DNA from: Phragmites australis
Taxonomy: Eukaryota > Streptophyta > Magnoliopsida > Poales > Poaceae
Reading direction: 5' to 3'
Assembly: GCF_958298935.1 (NCBI RefSeq)
Contig: NC_084938.1
Coordinates: 7,881,501-7,945,500, forward strand
Length of the DNA: 64,000 nucleotides
Shown piece by piece: positions 23,858 through 34,864 of the stretch (positions are counted from its first letter, which is position 1; each line of letters begins with the position of its first letter). The translations under genes were made by a program, and so were the position numbers. The notes under the pieces were generated by a model. The model was not told the DNA's origin, did no database searches, and worked only from the letters and a program-made list of their open reading frames with translations.

Positions 23858-24340
23858 GTTTATATCTGATTTGCAATTTATCCATGGTTGCGATGACTAA
23901 TGAACTATCAATGATGCTTATTTTCTAGGCCGGCAGCGGGCTGCTGCGTGGCAAGGAAAGCAGAGCCCTCCAGGATATCATCGCTTCCACCTAGACCTAG
24001 GTATGTCATCAGCTCTTCGCTGAAGTTCATGACATTGCATGATCTTCTCCACATATTGATTTCTCTTATGTTTTCAAGGGCATCAATTGTAAATCTAGAT
24101 GAACGAAGTTCCAAGGATGTGAACATATATGCTGGAAACGGGACTCCATTGTTGCAGCTTGCCGAAATTTCGGTAATTTCAGTCAAATTTCAACAAAAAA
24201 TTTTGAATTTTGTTTGGGTCACTTTGTCTCAATTTTTCAAAATTTCTCCTAAATTTTACGACATGAAAAAAAAAACACCCGGCAGAATTCTGAACCCTGG
24301 TGGTAGCTGGGTTTAGAGGGGTGGCCTTGTGATGCTACAT
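23858..24340 (-). other. Possible coding remnant and AT-rich repeat, unrecognised
   Basis: A minus-strand open segment (23908-24186; MFTSLELRSSRFTIDALENI then MNFSEELMTYLGLGGSDDIL) looks protein-like in composition, but I do not recognise a family. From 24163 the sequence becomes a CGAAATTTCGG-type AT-rich repeat running to about 24300. Confidence 0.3.
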
Positions 24341-25464
24341 GCCCGGCGGCGGCGACAGATGGCAGGTGGGGTGGCGAGGTGAAGCGCCGCTAGCCGGAGG
24401 TGGTGGAGGATGACCAGTGGGTGGTGTTAGAGGCAGAGGAAGCAAGGAAGCGATCCAATAAAACCAGGTTAGCGTGACAATAGATCCAACGACGGAAGAA
24501 CCACCGGAGACGGGGGAGGATGACGGGACAAGGGAGCTCACAGGAGTGGATAAAACGTGGTTGGGGAGGCGAATAAAAGGGCGGATGGTGCCGGTGACGT
24601 CCTCAGCTCTTGCCACCACATCGGGCAGCCGGCAGCAGTAGCAGTCGAGGACTCACCGGCTGGAGCACGAAGAAGAAAGAGATAGAGAGGAGAGGATGTA
24701 ACACGAGCGCTGAAGCAAGGAAGAAGAAGACGTGAGATTCGTTGGATCTTAATCCAACGGTGTGAAACGGTCGACTGAGTTCTCGGTCAGCTGACAGTCT
24801 CATGCCCAAAGTATAACAAGCATCCGAGCAGCCCAATCATGAAGCGCTGGTAGCGATCAGAGCCACCTGGCGGCGGCGCATATTTCAAAGTCACCACGGA
24901 TACAATGAATCTTAAAAAAAATTCATCAGTACGAGAATAGACAAAATATTTTAAGAACAAAAAGGTGAATAATCCCTTTTAGTTGCTTCTCATGGGGTTA
25001 ATCCTTTAGTAGCAACTCCATATTTAAAAGGACTGAGATGGGATATGAATATGTAAACGATTGCTTGTTCACATAGCTTTTGAAGTACGGAATATCATCG
25101 CTTGAATTTATAATTTTCTATAGCTTTTTCTTTCACGACGCTGATCCACTAAGGACAACTTCTAATTTGAGTTCTGATTGTGTCTTCTTTAAACTTTTGC
25201 ACTGGATCATCTTATATTTGGAATCTCTGTTCTAAAAATCCAAACTCCTGCACTGCTCAAAGTGAATGTGGCCTCTTCTTTCACCATCCTTCCAACAAGA
25301 TATATAATAGATATCATGCCAGAATTTGAACGAAAAACCATGTACTCATTCAATAGAATAACACAGAACTATATGGCAAAAAGTTCTAGCAACAAAAAGA
25401 ACAAGAAAGAAAACATTCCATCGAGTATTTGCTTCATCGTCGCTAGGGAAAATATTTGCTTATT
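24341..25464. other. GC-rich then AT-rich spacer, no gene supported
   Basis: 24340-24850 is GC-rich, with pyrimidine runs on the minus strand and an imperfect palindrome CGTTGGATCTTAATCCAACG near 24743. It resembles a transposon leader or 5' UTR but no domain is seen. 24850-25464 is AT-rich. Confidence 0.35.
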
Positions 25465-25890
25465 CTAATCTGCATGGCCAGCCTTCTTCCCCTCCTTGCT
25501 CTTCCGGCACTCGAAGTAGTACGCCGTGAGGGCCGCGGCGGAGAACATCTTCATGGCGCGGTCTACCATGTACATGATGCCAAAGTCCACCAAGAACACC
25601 ACGTCGCTGTCAACGTCGTGCGGCAGCCACCACACCACGGCGAGGGCGATCGCCAGACCAACCGCCACGCCGAGCGCCCACGTCACTGCGACGTAGAGCA
25701 ACACGCGCGGTCGTGCCGCGCATGAGCCGCCACGCACGCGCCGCCGCGCTCTGGCTGCGCCGCCAGGCCGGCTCCGCCACCGATGTGACGACGGCCATGG
25801 CGTAGACTACGTCGAGGTAGATGTAGAAGAGAACTGCGAGGAGCACCCGCAGCCCGTCGAGGAAGAGGAACCACGCGAGTACGAGTTTTT
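25465..25890 (-). pseudogene. Multi-spanning membrane protein, C-terminal fragment (copy A)
   Basis: GC-rich minus-strand coding remnant in two frames joined near 25710. The first part reads YLDVVYAMAVVTSVAEPAWR and AAARAWRLMRG. The second has two hydrophobic spans (VLLYVAVTWALGVAVGLAIA; FGIMYMVDRAMKMFSAAAL) and ends TAYYFECRKSKEGKK. The VxSVxEP motif and the ending FS...T.YYxEC recur in the copy at 43492-44174, so the two are homologous. Similar hydrophobic proteins are numerous in grasses and have no established function. The 5' side is cut at about 25890 by a small CACTA-like element. A remnant at 27280-27420 (LNLAFWIVIKVATI, SSSERHTG) may be the upstream part. Confidence 0.7.
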
Positions 25891-27234
25891 TTTACCACAG
25901 AAAGCATAATCTCTGTCCTCTTTCATTACCGATTCAATAATAAACAATAATGATAATGTATCATTAGCGATTTTTAAGTTCTAGACACGTCAAAAAAGAC
26001 GTACCATCAGTAATAATAGGTATCACTACTGATTCTTAAAAAGATATGTATAAAAAAAATATATTTTTAATAACTGATAGTAATAATATTTATCTCAACC
26101 GGTTCGTATTCCAAACCGACAGTGATAAATATTTATCACTACTGGTTCTTAAATAGACGTGTCTTTAATAACCGGTAGTGATAATATTAATCATTATTGG
26201 TTCATATTCTCAATTGACAGTGATAATTCTTCTATAAATTGAACTCGTCTCCCTCAGCCACGTCCATCTCATTTCGCTCTCCCAAAGCTACTTCTGACGG
26301 GTAGTGGCAGTCGAAGTAAAACGGTAGTCAATGACCATCTCCACTGTGGCTGCCTTTACCCCTTGTGCCCAGCTTCAACACTACTCACACGAGCTCCTCA
26401 CCGTAGCCATTCGTTGAGCTCGACGTCCGTCGTGCCCATCGTCTCCTGAGCCAAGGCGTGGCCGCGTGCCTTCCCCGTCTCATAATTCCTCTCCCTATGG
26501 TCTCCTCTCATCGTCCTTCAAGTAGGTAGCCACCCCGTGTATGTTCACCGAGCCCACTGTCTCCTGAGCCAATGTATGGTCACATGCATTCCCTATCTCC
26601 TTATCTCCTCTCTCCACATCTCCATTGCGCACACAAATGTTGTGTGAAGATAGTTGTGGTGATAGATAGATCTAAACAAATGGCAAAAGGCACATTCGTT
26701 TCAAGCTAAGTTTGAATATAAAGTTTGTGTTTTTGTTGTTCGTTTATAATTACTATTGTCACTCTCTCGTTTATAAATTCAGTTGGCTAGCACACAAAAT
26801 GTATAACGGATGATGCAGGGCTGCTGTATTAGGAGCTCTTTGACGTGGAACATCTGAAGAACTCCTGGTATAGCACCTTCGCAAAATCCATGTCTATTTT
26901 TAGATTTAGCATATAGTTTCACATCAAACTTAAGATAAGTCCTTATGCTGAAGAGTTTACAGTAGAGTATTTTTGCACATCTAAAAGGATTTTTATTGCC
27001 GATTCATGCTTTGAACCGACAATGATAGTTATTATCATTGTCGATAGTGATAGTACGGTAATCACTGTTAGTTAAAAAATTAAACCGATAGTAATACTTA
27101 CTATTATTATCGGTTCATAAGCCGGTAGTGATAATCATTAATTATCACTACCGCTAATTTACTATTTAAAAACTATCAATGATGTTAATTTTAAATTGAT
27201 AGCGATGATATTTTCTATAATAATAGTTGTATTG
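25890..27234. mobile_element. Small non-autonomous CACTA-like element
   Basis: The left edge contains CCACAGAAAG and the right edge CTATAATAATAGTTGT, both decayed versions of CACTA ends seen elsewhere in the window. Subterminal units (ACCGGTAGTGATAAT, AACCGACAGTGATAA and complements) fill 25930-26240 and 27000-27190. The interior has no transposase. Boundaries are good to about 10 bp and the target duplication is unclear. Confidence 0.65.
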
Positions 27235-27279
27235 TAAGAAGAGCAGAGGCTTATGATATGATATTTAGGGTTAAACTTA

Positions 27280-27420
27280 GTGGCGCCCGTGTGGCGCTCA
27301 CTTGAGCTCGCCGCCACGACATCGGAGATAGTGGCGACCTTGATCACGATCCAGAAGGCCAGGTTTAGGGCGATGTTCACGGCCAACGTCGCGGCAGCCC
27401 GCGACGTTTGCCTTTGGCTA
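27280..27420 (-). pseudogene. Possible upstream remnant of membrane-protein copy A
   Basis: The minus-strand frame reads AAATLAVNIALNLAFWIVIK then VVAASSSERHTGA, a hydrophobic span with a polar turn, lying directly beyond the CACTA-like insertion that cuts copy A. Upstream there is a stop, and the frame loses coding character after about 27280. The link to copy A rests on position and hydrophobic character. Confidence 0.35.
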
Positions 27421-27764
27421 CGTCCTTAATGCGGCCTGTGGTGCCAGCATTGTCTTGGACGCCATGGCTGTCAAGATTCGAGCTAAACTCTCAACAGATG
27501 TGTTCCGCCGGTGCGACTACAATTTATAGCCCCCCCCCCCCCTAGTCCGATCGTGTTCTTCTTCGACATCTGCAACATGGATTTCGATACGGACACGGCA
27601 CTCTTGTGTTCGGGTTGACCTCTTTCTTACTCTGCAAAAGTAAATATTTTATGAAATATTTTTCAATAAATACAGGATGTTCCGTATTAACCGTAAACTA
27701 TATGCGTGAATTGTGTTATTTGTAAAAAAACATTAGTTGAAAAAAACATGTATGATTTAAATAC
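27421..27764. other. Spacer with 13-base C run
   Basis: No gene seen. Contains an uninterrupted C tract at 27530-27542, whose length may be unreliable in the assembly. Confidence 0.5.
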
Positions 27765-29222
27765 CACTACAGAAACAACTTTTCTTGTATCTCTACGGCC
27801 GGTTCGACTAGAACCGGCATAAGTGATAATTGGTTTATTAGTTCCAACCATTGATCAATCATTGATCTCTTACAAATTAGCAGTAATACTCTTTATTACT
27901 ATCAGTTTATTATAAGAACAGATAGTGATATATCACTGTCAATTCTTTTAATGAGCTAGAAGTGATATAAAAGGGTGCGATCTCCCTTGTCTAAGCCCGA
28001 GCAAAACACAGAGATGAGCTCTGTTTTTGCTTGGTGGCGGTCCTTTTTTGTGATCGACCTTTTGCTTGCAGGCTTCACAATTAGGAGAATTCACATGTGC
28101 TAAGTGCTCCAATGTTAGAAACTTGATCTACATTTTATTTATAGTTGAATTTACTTGTTAGATTGCTCTAGGTTTTGAAAATAAGTGATTCCATGGCGAT
28201 GAATTTTTAGGAGTTAGAGCTTCAATTGAGCTCTAATTTAAGGAATAAATTGTAATTATATCTCTTTGTAGATGTGTCTCGATTATGTATATCAAAAAAT
28301 TTAGATGATCTAGTTCATATATTGCCTTTTTTAAAAATTATGAATTTTCATATACTGTTTATTAATTTAAGAATTTTCTTAAGTCATTTCATAGAAAAAG
28401 GATTAAATAGTCATTTCAAAGCTCCGGGATGTGTGCCTATTAATAAATAATAATGCAAATTTACATGGATGACACCCCCAATTGCTCGTCACAAGCGGAC
28501 GTAGCAACATCCAGTAAGTGGTCCTCCGACCCGGGTCAAGTGCCGGAAAGATATGGATCCTCAAACATGGATCAATCAAGGTGCGGGGTATTCTATTAGT
28601 AGATGAATGCATATGATGTTGTATGATTGCTAGAATTAATTTTCTTTAGATTTTAAAAGATTGCATGTTTATTAATTCAATGAATTTAAAATAATTAATA
28701 AAAATATAATAATCATAAATTTATAGATGGACTGAAGGTACATGTATGATGCAGATCGTCGCAGCTCAGAGTTCTTTAACGGTGTGACTTCTTCTCTGAG
28801 CGTTGCCATGGTGTACAAAAGAGTTAACCTGGCAAAGTATATGTGTTGTCTATACGTTGATTACAAAAATAATAAGCAATTTTCTACCGTAGAGCATATT
28901 TGTGTACACTTATTTCGACAGGGTTTCAAATCTAGTTATACCTGTTGTACCGAGCATAGTGAAGATGATTAGATTATACATGAAAAACATCATATCGTTG
29001 AAGAACACAGAGACAACGATATACCCATTGAAGAAGACAATGATATGATCTAGATCATTTATTACGTGATGGGAAACAGGACTTCACCAATGAAAGACAA
29101 CGTCAAAAATTCGAACGTATGATACATGACAAGAACACATCATTAATCTTGAGCTAAAAAATAAACAAAAAAAACTGCATATCATGCTGAGACTGCTGCA
29201 CTCTAAGAAAAGCAATGGTTAG
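27765..29222 (+). mobile_element. CACTA element, 5' part only
   Basis: Starts CACTACAGAAAC at 27765, followed by CCGGTTC-type subterminal units. It contains the same first-exon and Transpos_assoc layout as the element at 6861. Similarity ends around the position matching MKASNGW in the other copies, near 29215. No 3' terminus was found. Confidence 0.75.
28460..29222 (+). pseudogene. CACTA transposase N-terminal relic (Transpos_assoc)
   Basis: A first-exon remnant at 28465-28580 parallels 7842-7961 (shared words include CCCGGGTCAAGTGCCGGAA). After an AT-rich intron, 28742-28972 encodes a decayed Transpos_assoc domain (WMYDADRRSSEF, CLYVDYKNNKQFS, GFKSSYTCCTEHSE). Farther on, FTNERQRQKFERMIHDKN (about 29085-29140) matches the other copies. 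The zinc-like cysteine pattern is damaged and stops occur, so it is inactive. Confidence 0.7.
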
Positions 29223-30633
29223 TCGTGCGTTATCGGACGCAACTAGCTCGAAGATGGGATTGCGGTTGTGCAGGCGTGCTGCTTTATTATTTGATTTGAC
29301 GTGCTACGACCTTAGTCTTGTTAAGCATGGAACAGCTTGAGCGAGGGGCACGAACAGAAAGAAACTAGCCCAAAGCAGAGGATTTAGAAAGAGACATTGA
29401 CCTGCTAATATATCCATTTATTCAAGTCACATACACAGGATGGGTTAATCCCAACTTACAGGCAACACGACCGACAAACTATTTGCGACAGATATTGTAT
29501 TAGCTGCTGATATCTCTAGAGACTTCTGATTTTGCTGCTAGAAAACTTACAGCACTGACATGGGCTCAAAAGTTTCTGTAGGCAGCTACAATGTGACATT
29601 AGGTTTTTTTAACCTTAACAGTACACATGACAGCTCTAGAATTAACAAATATTCAACTAAATTCAAGGCTAATGAAATAAATTGATCTAACAAATGCATC
29701 ATCATGCATGATTTACAGCTTGGAATCAGTTGCAAGTACATGCTCTTAGATCAAAACCCGGTAGCTGCAAAATCCAAACTATTATGTTCTTTTAGGATCT
29801 TGGGGGACTGAAAAGATAAACGAAACTAATCGCGCAGATAAAAACACTCGTTCCTTTTAAATTTCTTCGAGTTGTATGGCTAAATAATGATGTTCATCCA
29901 TTCCAGAACTAGGAAACCATGCTGAAGCTGTTTTAATTTGTGTTTGTGGTATACGCATGGTAATCAGACCATAGCACTACTGTTCTTGCTCACTGGCATC
30001 ATCGATGATTGTTAGCATGCTGCTGGATTGCAGTAAGCAACCGAGCTCCTGTTGCTTTTCTAAGTGAGATGACTTGGATCATCAAGGTTCGCAAGCAACA
30101 AGCCTAAAGGAACTCAGGAACTATTTGCTCCATCTGGTAGCTTGATTTTAGATGGACTACATAAGAGATCAGAGAGCTGTGGTCTTCGTTGAAGCAAAAT
30201 TGTAGTTTCAGAATGCTCGATACATGGAATGATCGGTGCCTGTGTTTTAGCTGTTCTCAACACATGCAATGATCAATTTCAGAAGACCAGAATGATCAAC
30301 ACATCAAATGCGTGGCAAGCAATCAGCAAAAGTTTAGAACCCACCCCTCATATACTTGTTGTAACTGGTGAAATCTTGTTCATCAACTACTGATATTCGA
30401 ATGCGATCGAGCAAGACAGATCAATGTAGTATCATGTATTCGGTATTCACATGTTCCTCCGCAAACAAACGAACTGTCAAGATAGCCTCACGTGCGCAAG
30501 CTTAGCAACTCCGATCGATAAAATCTCTGGGAAAGAGGAAAACTCACATCCTGGCCTGCAGGGAGGAATCGATCGATGGAGATACAGCAGTTGCGTTCTT
30601 GGAGATGGACGCCACGCCCACGCGCTTAGCGGT
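29223..30633. other. Intergenic, no feature recognised
   Basis: Low-GC sequence without convincing coding segments. It may include the 3' untranslated region of the minus-strand gene that ends at 30634. Confidence 0.4.
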
Positions 30634-31245
30634 TCAGTTCAGAGCCCTCCAGGCGTCGTAGAACTCCCGAGCAACCGCGTCGCGCATCCGGCGCAGGGCG
30701 AGGAACGCCATGGCGGTGCCGACGATGGCGTGGGGCGCAAGCTGCAGGGACGCCGACATCCACGCGTTCCAGTCGGGTGACCCGCGAGGGAAGGACCGGG
30801 CCACGCGGATGGCGTCCTCGGTCGCCCGGGAGTGCGAGGCGGCGGCCCGTAGCCTCCGCAGCGCGTCCGCGGCGTGGCCGAGGGTGTCGGCGCGGTGCTG
30901 CTGCCAGCTCTGCCACAGCGGATCGCCGACGCCCTGGAGGCCGAAGCGCGCTCCGTAGAGGACGAAGACGTGGCCGGCCCAAGCGTGGAGCGCGCCGAGG
31001 CGCGCCAGCTCGCGGAGGGCGCCGTCGAGGTCCGCGGAGGGGAACCCCCCGGCGAGCGGCGCGTCGGTGGCGTCGCCGATGTCGTTGCGCCTTGCGCCCG
31101 TCCGATACATGCCAACCACGTGGACGCACGCGGCGAGCTTCCTGTGGGTGGACTCCACCGTGCTGAGGAGTCCTGTCGTGGTGTCTTGGGCGACGATCAG
31201 TAGTGTTCCTGGCACCGCCTCCGCCAGCTTCCTCCACTCTTCCAT
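30634..31245 (-). CDS. Uncharacterised 203-aa protein, divergent pair member
   Basis: A single uninterrupted GC-rich frame of 203 residues, starting MEEWRKLAEAVPGTLL and ending YDAWRALN. Composition is rich in Ala, Arg and Leu and mostly helical in look. There is no clear signal peptide. Two weakly hydrophobic stretches (LAPHAIVGTAMAFLAL; VVGMYRTG region) could be amphipathic. I do not recognise a domain. The start is chosen as the first ATG after a GA-repeat leader (minus strand GAGAGAG run at 31257-31283); a TTTAATAAATTT box at 31311-31323 would be a suitable TATA element about 70 bp upstream. Overlapping antisense frames exist but lack such signals. It is divergent from the gene at 31599 with 353 bp between start codons. 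Strong third-position GC and absence of stops support a real gene. Function unknown. Confidence 0.65.
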   Translation of the reverse strand: MEEWRKLAEAVPGTLLIVAQDTTTGLLSTVESTHRKLAACVHVVGMYRTGARRNDIGDATDAPLAGGFPSADLDGALRELARLGALHAWAGHVFVLYGARFGLQGVGDPLWQSWQQHRADTLGHAADALRRLRAAASHSRATEDAIRVARSFPRGSPDWNAWMSASLQLAPHAIVGTAMAFLALRRMRDAVAREFYDAWRALN

Positions 31246-31598
31246 TGCCGCCGAGCGGGCTCTCTCTCTCTCTCTCTCTCTCCGTAGATTCGTAGAAGGA
31301 GACGGGGAGGAAATTTATTAAAGCGTGGGGGTGGGCCGGTGAGAAATGCGGCTTTTACAGCGTCTTAGCGCGAGCAGCCGCAAGGAATTCACCGTCTGTT
31401 GCTCTCACTGACAAGGTGGACCGCGTTATTTCTACCGCGCGTCATTCCACTTTCACCTGGGCGCGAGGTAAATAGTCCGTTACGGCCGTGGGCTCCATTT
31501 GGCCAGGCTGGCTATTTCAGCACACCGCGCTGCGAATTGCGAAGCCTTCTTCGAGAAGCAAACAGTCGAACACCCACCGTCTAGAGAGAGAGAGAGAG
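31246..31598. promoter_or_regulatory. Shared divergent promoter region with GA tracts on both sides
   Basis: The 353-bp gap between two outward-facing genes. The minus-strand gene has a (GA)n leader (CT run on plus at 31257-31283) and a TTTAATAAATTT box. The plus-strand gene has AGAGAGAGAGAGAG directly before its ATG (31582-31598). GA/CT-rich leaders are common in plant promoters, where they bind GAGA-type BBR/BPC factors. Confidence 0.6.
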
Positions 31599-32153
31599 AT
31601 GGCGCTGGAGGCATGGAGGGTGCTCGTCCGGGACCGGGTGGTGGAGGCGGCCAACCGCTGCGGCCGCGCCAGCGGGCTGCTCACCGACACGCTGGGGGAC
31701 CTGGCGTCGCCGATGCACACGGCCGACGCGTGGGGCGGGCGTTTTCGGTCCCAGCTCGTGGATGAAGTGCTCACAGACGCGTCCAGAGAGCTCGCCATCG
31801 CCGCGTCCGTCATGGCGGCGGCCGAGCTTATCGCGCTCCGCGGCGGCGCTGCCACCCCGACGGCCCCTCTGCACTCCATCGACGACGTCCGCGACGACGA
31901 GCCCGACCTGCGGTTCGCTCTGGCCCAGCTCCAGATCGCCAGGGTCCGCGCCGAGGACGCGTGCGACTCCGTGGAGCTGTGCCGCGGCCACCTATGGACA
32001 GCCTTGCAGCTGCTGGACCACCCGAGTCTCCCTGCCGTGGACGACATCCTCGAAGTCAAGCGCGGCGCCGCCCACGGCAACCTCGACGCCGCGCGGAGGC
32101 TCGCGGAAGGGAGCACCTCGCTGGCTCGCACCGCCCACGCGCGGCTGCGTTAG
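31599..32153 (+). CDS. Uncharacterised 184-aa protein, divergent pair member
   Basis: Open frame of 184 residues beginning MALEAWRVLVRDRVVEAANR and ending LARTAHARLR, then TAG at 32151-32153. The ATG at 31599 is preferred because it follows a GA-repeat leader and coding composition begins there; the frame stays open upstream to 31488, but with leader-like sequence. The protein is Ala- and Arg-rich and probably mainly helical (IAASVMAAAELIALRG; LDAARRLAEGSTSLART), with no visible signal peptide or membrane span and no domain I recognise. It is not an evident paralogue of its divergent neighbour, though both share size range, composition and leader type. High third-position GC supports coding. 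Function unknown. Confidence 0.65.
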   Translation: MALEAWRVLVRDRVVEAANRCGRASGLLTDTLGDLASPMHTADAWGGRFRSQLVDEVLTDASRELAIAASVMAAAELIALRGGAATPTAPLHSIDDVRDDEPDLRFALAQLQIARVRAEDACDSVELCRGHLWTALQLLDHPSLPAVDDILEVKRGAAHGNLDAARRLAEGSTSLARTAHARLR

Positions 32154-32363
32154 ACGGCGGGTCGGCGGCCACGTCCACTGATCAAGGTCTATGGGTTTTG
32201 ATTTGCTTCATCGCTTGCATTTGCCAAAGGTAACATGTGCCCTGTGTTCTTACGTGCTGTTGCCTTGTTCGATTGTGGAGTCTTGCCATTCCTAGTCTGA
32301 AATTCTAGATGATGAGCACTGACACCATGGCCCAACAGTTTCATAACAAAAAAAACCATGACC
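32154..32363 (+). other. Probable 3' untranslated region
   Basis: Sequence after the stop of the plus-strand gene with falling GC and no coding signal. Confidence 0.35.
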
Positions 32364-32760
32364 GAACAGAGCATATTACTTCTGCTGTTTCTTCGCGAAT
32401 GTTATGCACGCACGCATTACTTTTATTCGTCGATGTCAGTTTTATAATGGGATTACTCGATAGTATATATGGTGCAAATGTATGCAAGAACGATGGAAGT
32501 GACAACATCGTTGTGTTTTCTTTTTTCTCTCCTGGTGTTGCCTGAATGGTTGAAACTGCGATCAAACAGAACAGATGACTTCTACTGTTTCCTTGATCCT
32601 ACTATTGATTCTTCGTGGATGCATGTATGCAATGCCTTTATTCGTTGATGTGAGTTTTCTGATAGGACTACTAGTTATGTCAAGTGCAAATGTATGCAGG
32701 AACCCTGGAACTGACAACATTGTTTGATTTCCCCCTCCCTAGTGTTGCCTATATAACTGT
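32364..32760. repeat. Diverged tandem duplication, about 200-bp units
   Basis: Copy one (32364-32550) and copy two (32565-32760) share ordered blocks: CAGA..GACTTCT.CTGTTTC, TTATTCG(T/A)TGATGT, GTGCAAATGTATGCA and GGTGTTGCCT or AGTGTTGCCT. Confidence 0.8.
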
Positions 32761-34849
32761 TGGTGTGACCATATTAACAACTGCCAGTACAGAATCAGAA
32801 TATTAAACATTGTATTTATCCTTTTTGTGCAGAAATTGTTTGAACTATAGTCGCATAACCATGTTGAAATTGTCATGTTTAGTTCATTTTGAAGATTTCG
32901 ATGTTGTCATAAAAAAGATGATGGTATATAGGACAACTAACCAAATTAGAGTCCTGTTTTTAGAGGATGCTGTTGGGCTGTTGTTGTTTTTTAAAAATGT
33001 ATTTGGTCTGGTTTTGCTTCATTAGCCGAATGGAAGTTAAGTCTTATAGTACCTTATATCCTGTGCATTTTTGTTGGCAGTTTGGTGCTTTATCCGAAGC
33101 ATGCTATTCTAGACTCACCTTCCCCCTTTTTTCGTCTCTTGATTTTCCACTGGTGGCATGGATAGCAATGATTATTCTAAGTACCTTCAATGATTCATAC
33201 TCAACATGGAGTATTGGGCCGATCATTGTCTGTTCTTCATGCAGTTTATTGGGCTATCTTGGTTGTGTTTGTTATTCCTTGCAAATTTTCGTCCTGCAAA
33301 TGTTACCTTGATATTTGGCAGAATGTCGATGATACAATACAGGACATCAAAAGAGATTTGTCTTAGGTCAGTGTAAATCTGAAAAAAATGAAATGCCAAT
33401 GGGAATAAAAATGGATCGACTATTGGGCCGATTAGCAACCATAGAAAAATTATGTCTTGAGTAGTTCCTGAGTAAGAATGTAGCTTAAAAGCTCAATTTT
33501 TCAGATTGCTGATTAGCGGGATTTTTCTACATACTCCAAGTTGTTATGGTTTGTCCATTCTGAGTTGGTCCAACGATTGATATTACTGATACCTACTGCA
33601 TTCAATCATATAATAGCAAATAAGGAAACCAATTATTTGGACACTTGTTATTAATAGTACGGTGGTTAATTAGGGAAACAACTAACGAAATTACATTACA
33701 TGTTGTATTTGTATTATCTAAAATATTTAAACTTAAACATTAAATAAATATCAAATTATGGTAGTAAAATTTTGAAATTGGTACAAACTTTCAATATTTA
33801 GACCATAGTAGAAAGTATGCCTGGTTTTGACTTGGAGATTATATATTATGGAAATTTTGAACCAATTTGGATATAATGAATGCATTACATATTTGACATT
33901 TCGTAGCATACATATTTTCATCCAATTACATTATATGTCTTCAGAGGCTTAATTTTATTTTGCATTTTGAAATTTCTGATTTCAAATGTGTAGGCCCAGT
34001 TAGTAGGTTGTAGTTGCCTTCATTTTGGTAGGTGCGCCCCTTAATTGTTGCATGCACGTTTGTGTTTAGAAAGAATAAGCATGCACATAAGCTCTTTCCT
34101 TTTAGTTGTTACCCATTAATTAAAATGAGTCAATATATCATTTTATAAAATAAAATAGATAATTTTTAATTGACTATTTAGATCTATCACAACTCTTACC
34201 TCTTGAGAGGTAAGTAGGAGTACCTTAAAAGATCCCCAAATCCATAACGAAGGAAAAGTATTATAGTCATGACACTCCCGATGCATGATGTCTATATTTA
34301 TTTCTTAGAGGAGGGATAATACAAGAAATACATACTGACAAACAAACCTTTCTAATACATAATATATATATAGCTTATATCGAAAGAGATTTATATGACC
34401 AATAGATAAATGCAACAACATGTAATGAGGACACTACATATCCCCCAATACATATTTGGTTGTTTCTTATCTCTTGAATTTCGAGCTTGCCTTGTTTTTT
34501 CATAAGATACTAGCTCCTTCTCTCTCCTCATTTAATTGCTTGGCACATTAAATTTCACCATAGAATGTGTATTAAATGTCTAAAATATAATCCAAGGTGG
34601 AGCATCGAGAGTGACCTAAACCACCCTCTCAAAAAAAAAAAAGAGAGTGACCTAAACCGTAAAAAGCTTAGGCTTTACGATGAGAAACTAAGTTGAAATG
34701 TGCATTAGTTTATATGTGATGAGTGAATGATAAGTTTATTATTTTATTTTGTTGATCTGTGGGATTGCATGAGCTTGAATATGTACTGCAATGATGATCA
34801 TGTCTAACCAAAGTTGCAAAGAAATTGGAGGTGACATTTTTGTTTCTGA
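32761..34849. other. AT-rich intergenic sequence
   Basis: No gene, RNA or repeat boundary recognised in about 2 kb. Short hydrophobic open frames (32967-33311 and others) look accidental. Confidence 0.4.
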
Positions 34850-34864
34850 GTCAAGGGAAAACTA

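Noticed and set aside
24335..24619. Minus-strand Pro/Ser-rich frame in GC-rich block
   Set aside because: Low complexity with no domain; the block looks like leader or transposon sequence.
27530..27542. C homopolymer as a functional G-quadruplex
   Set aside because: A single run without further G/C tracts nearby; more likely simple repeat of uncertain length.
30626..31237. Alternative 203-residue frame overlapping the minus-strand gene, and similar frames on the plus strand
   Set aside because: Arg/Pro/Ala composition typical of shifted GC-rich coding frames; the 30634-31245 frame has the better start context and amino-acid balance.
31517..32131. 204-residue minus-strand frame opposite the plus-strand gene
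   Set aside because: Ser/Arg-rich antisense shadow. The plus frame starts right after the GA leader.
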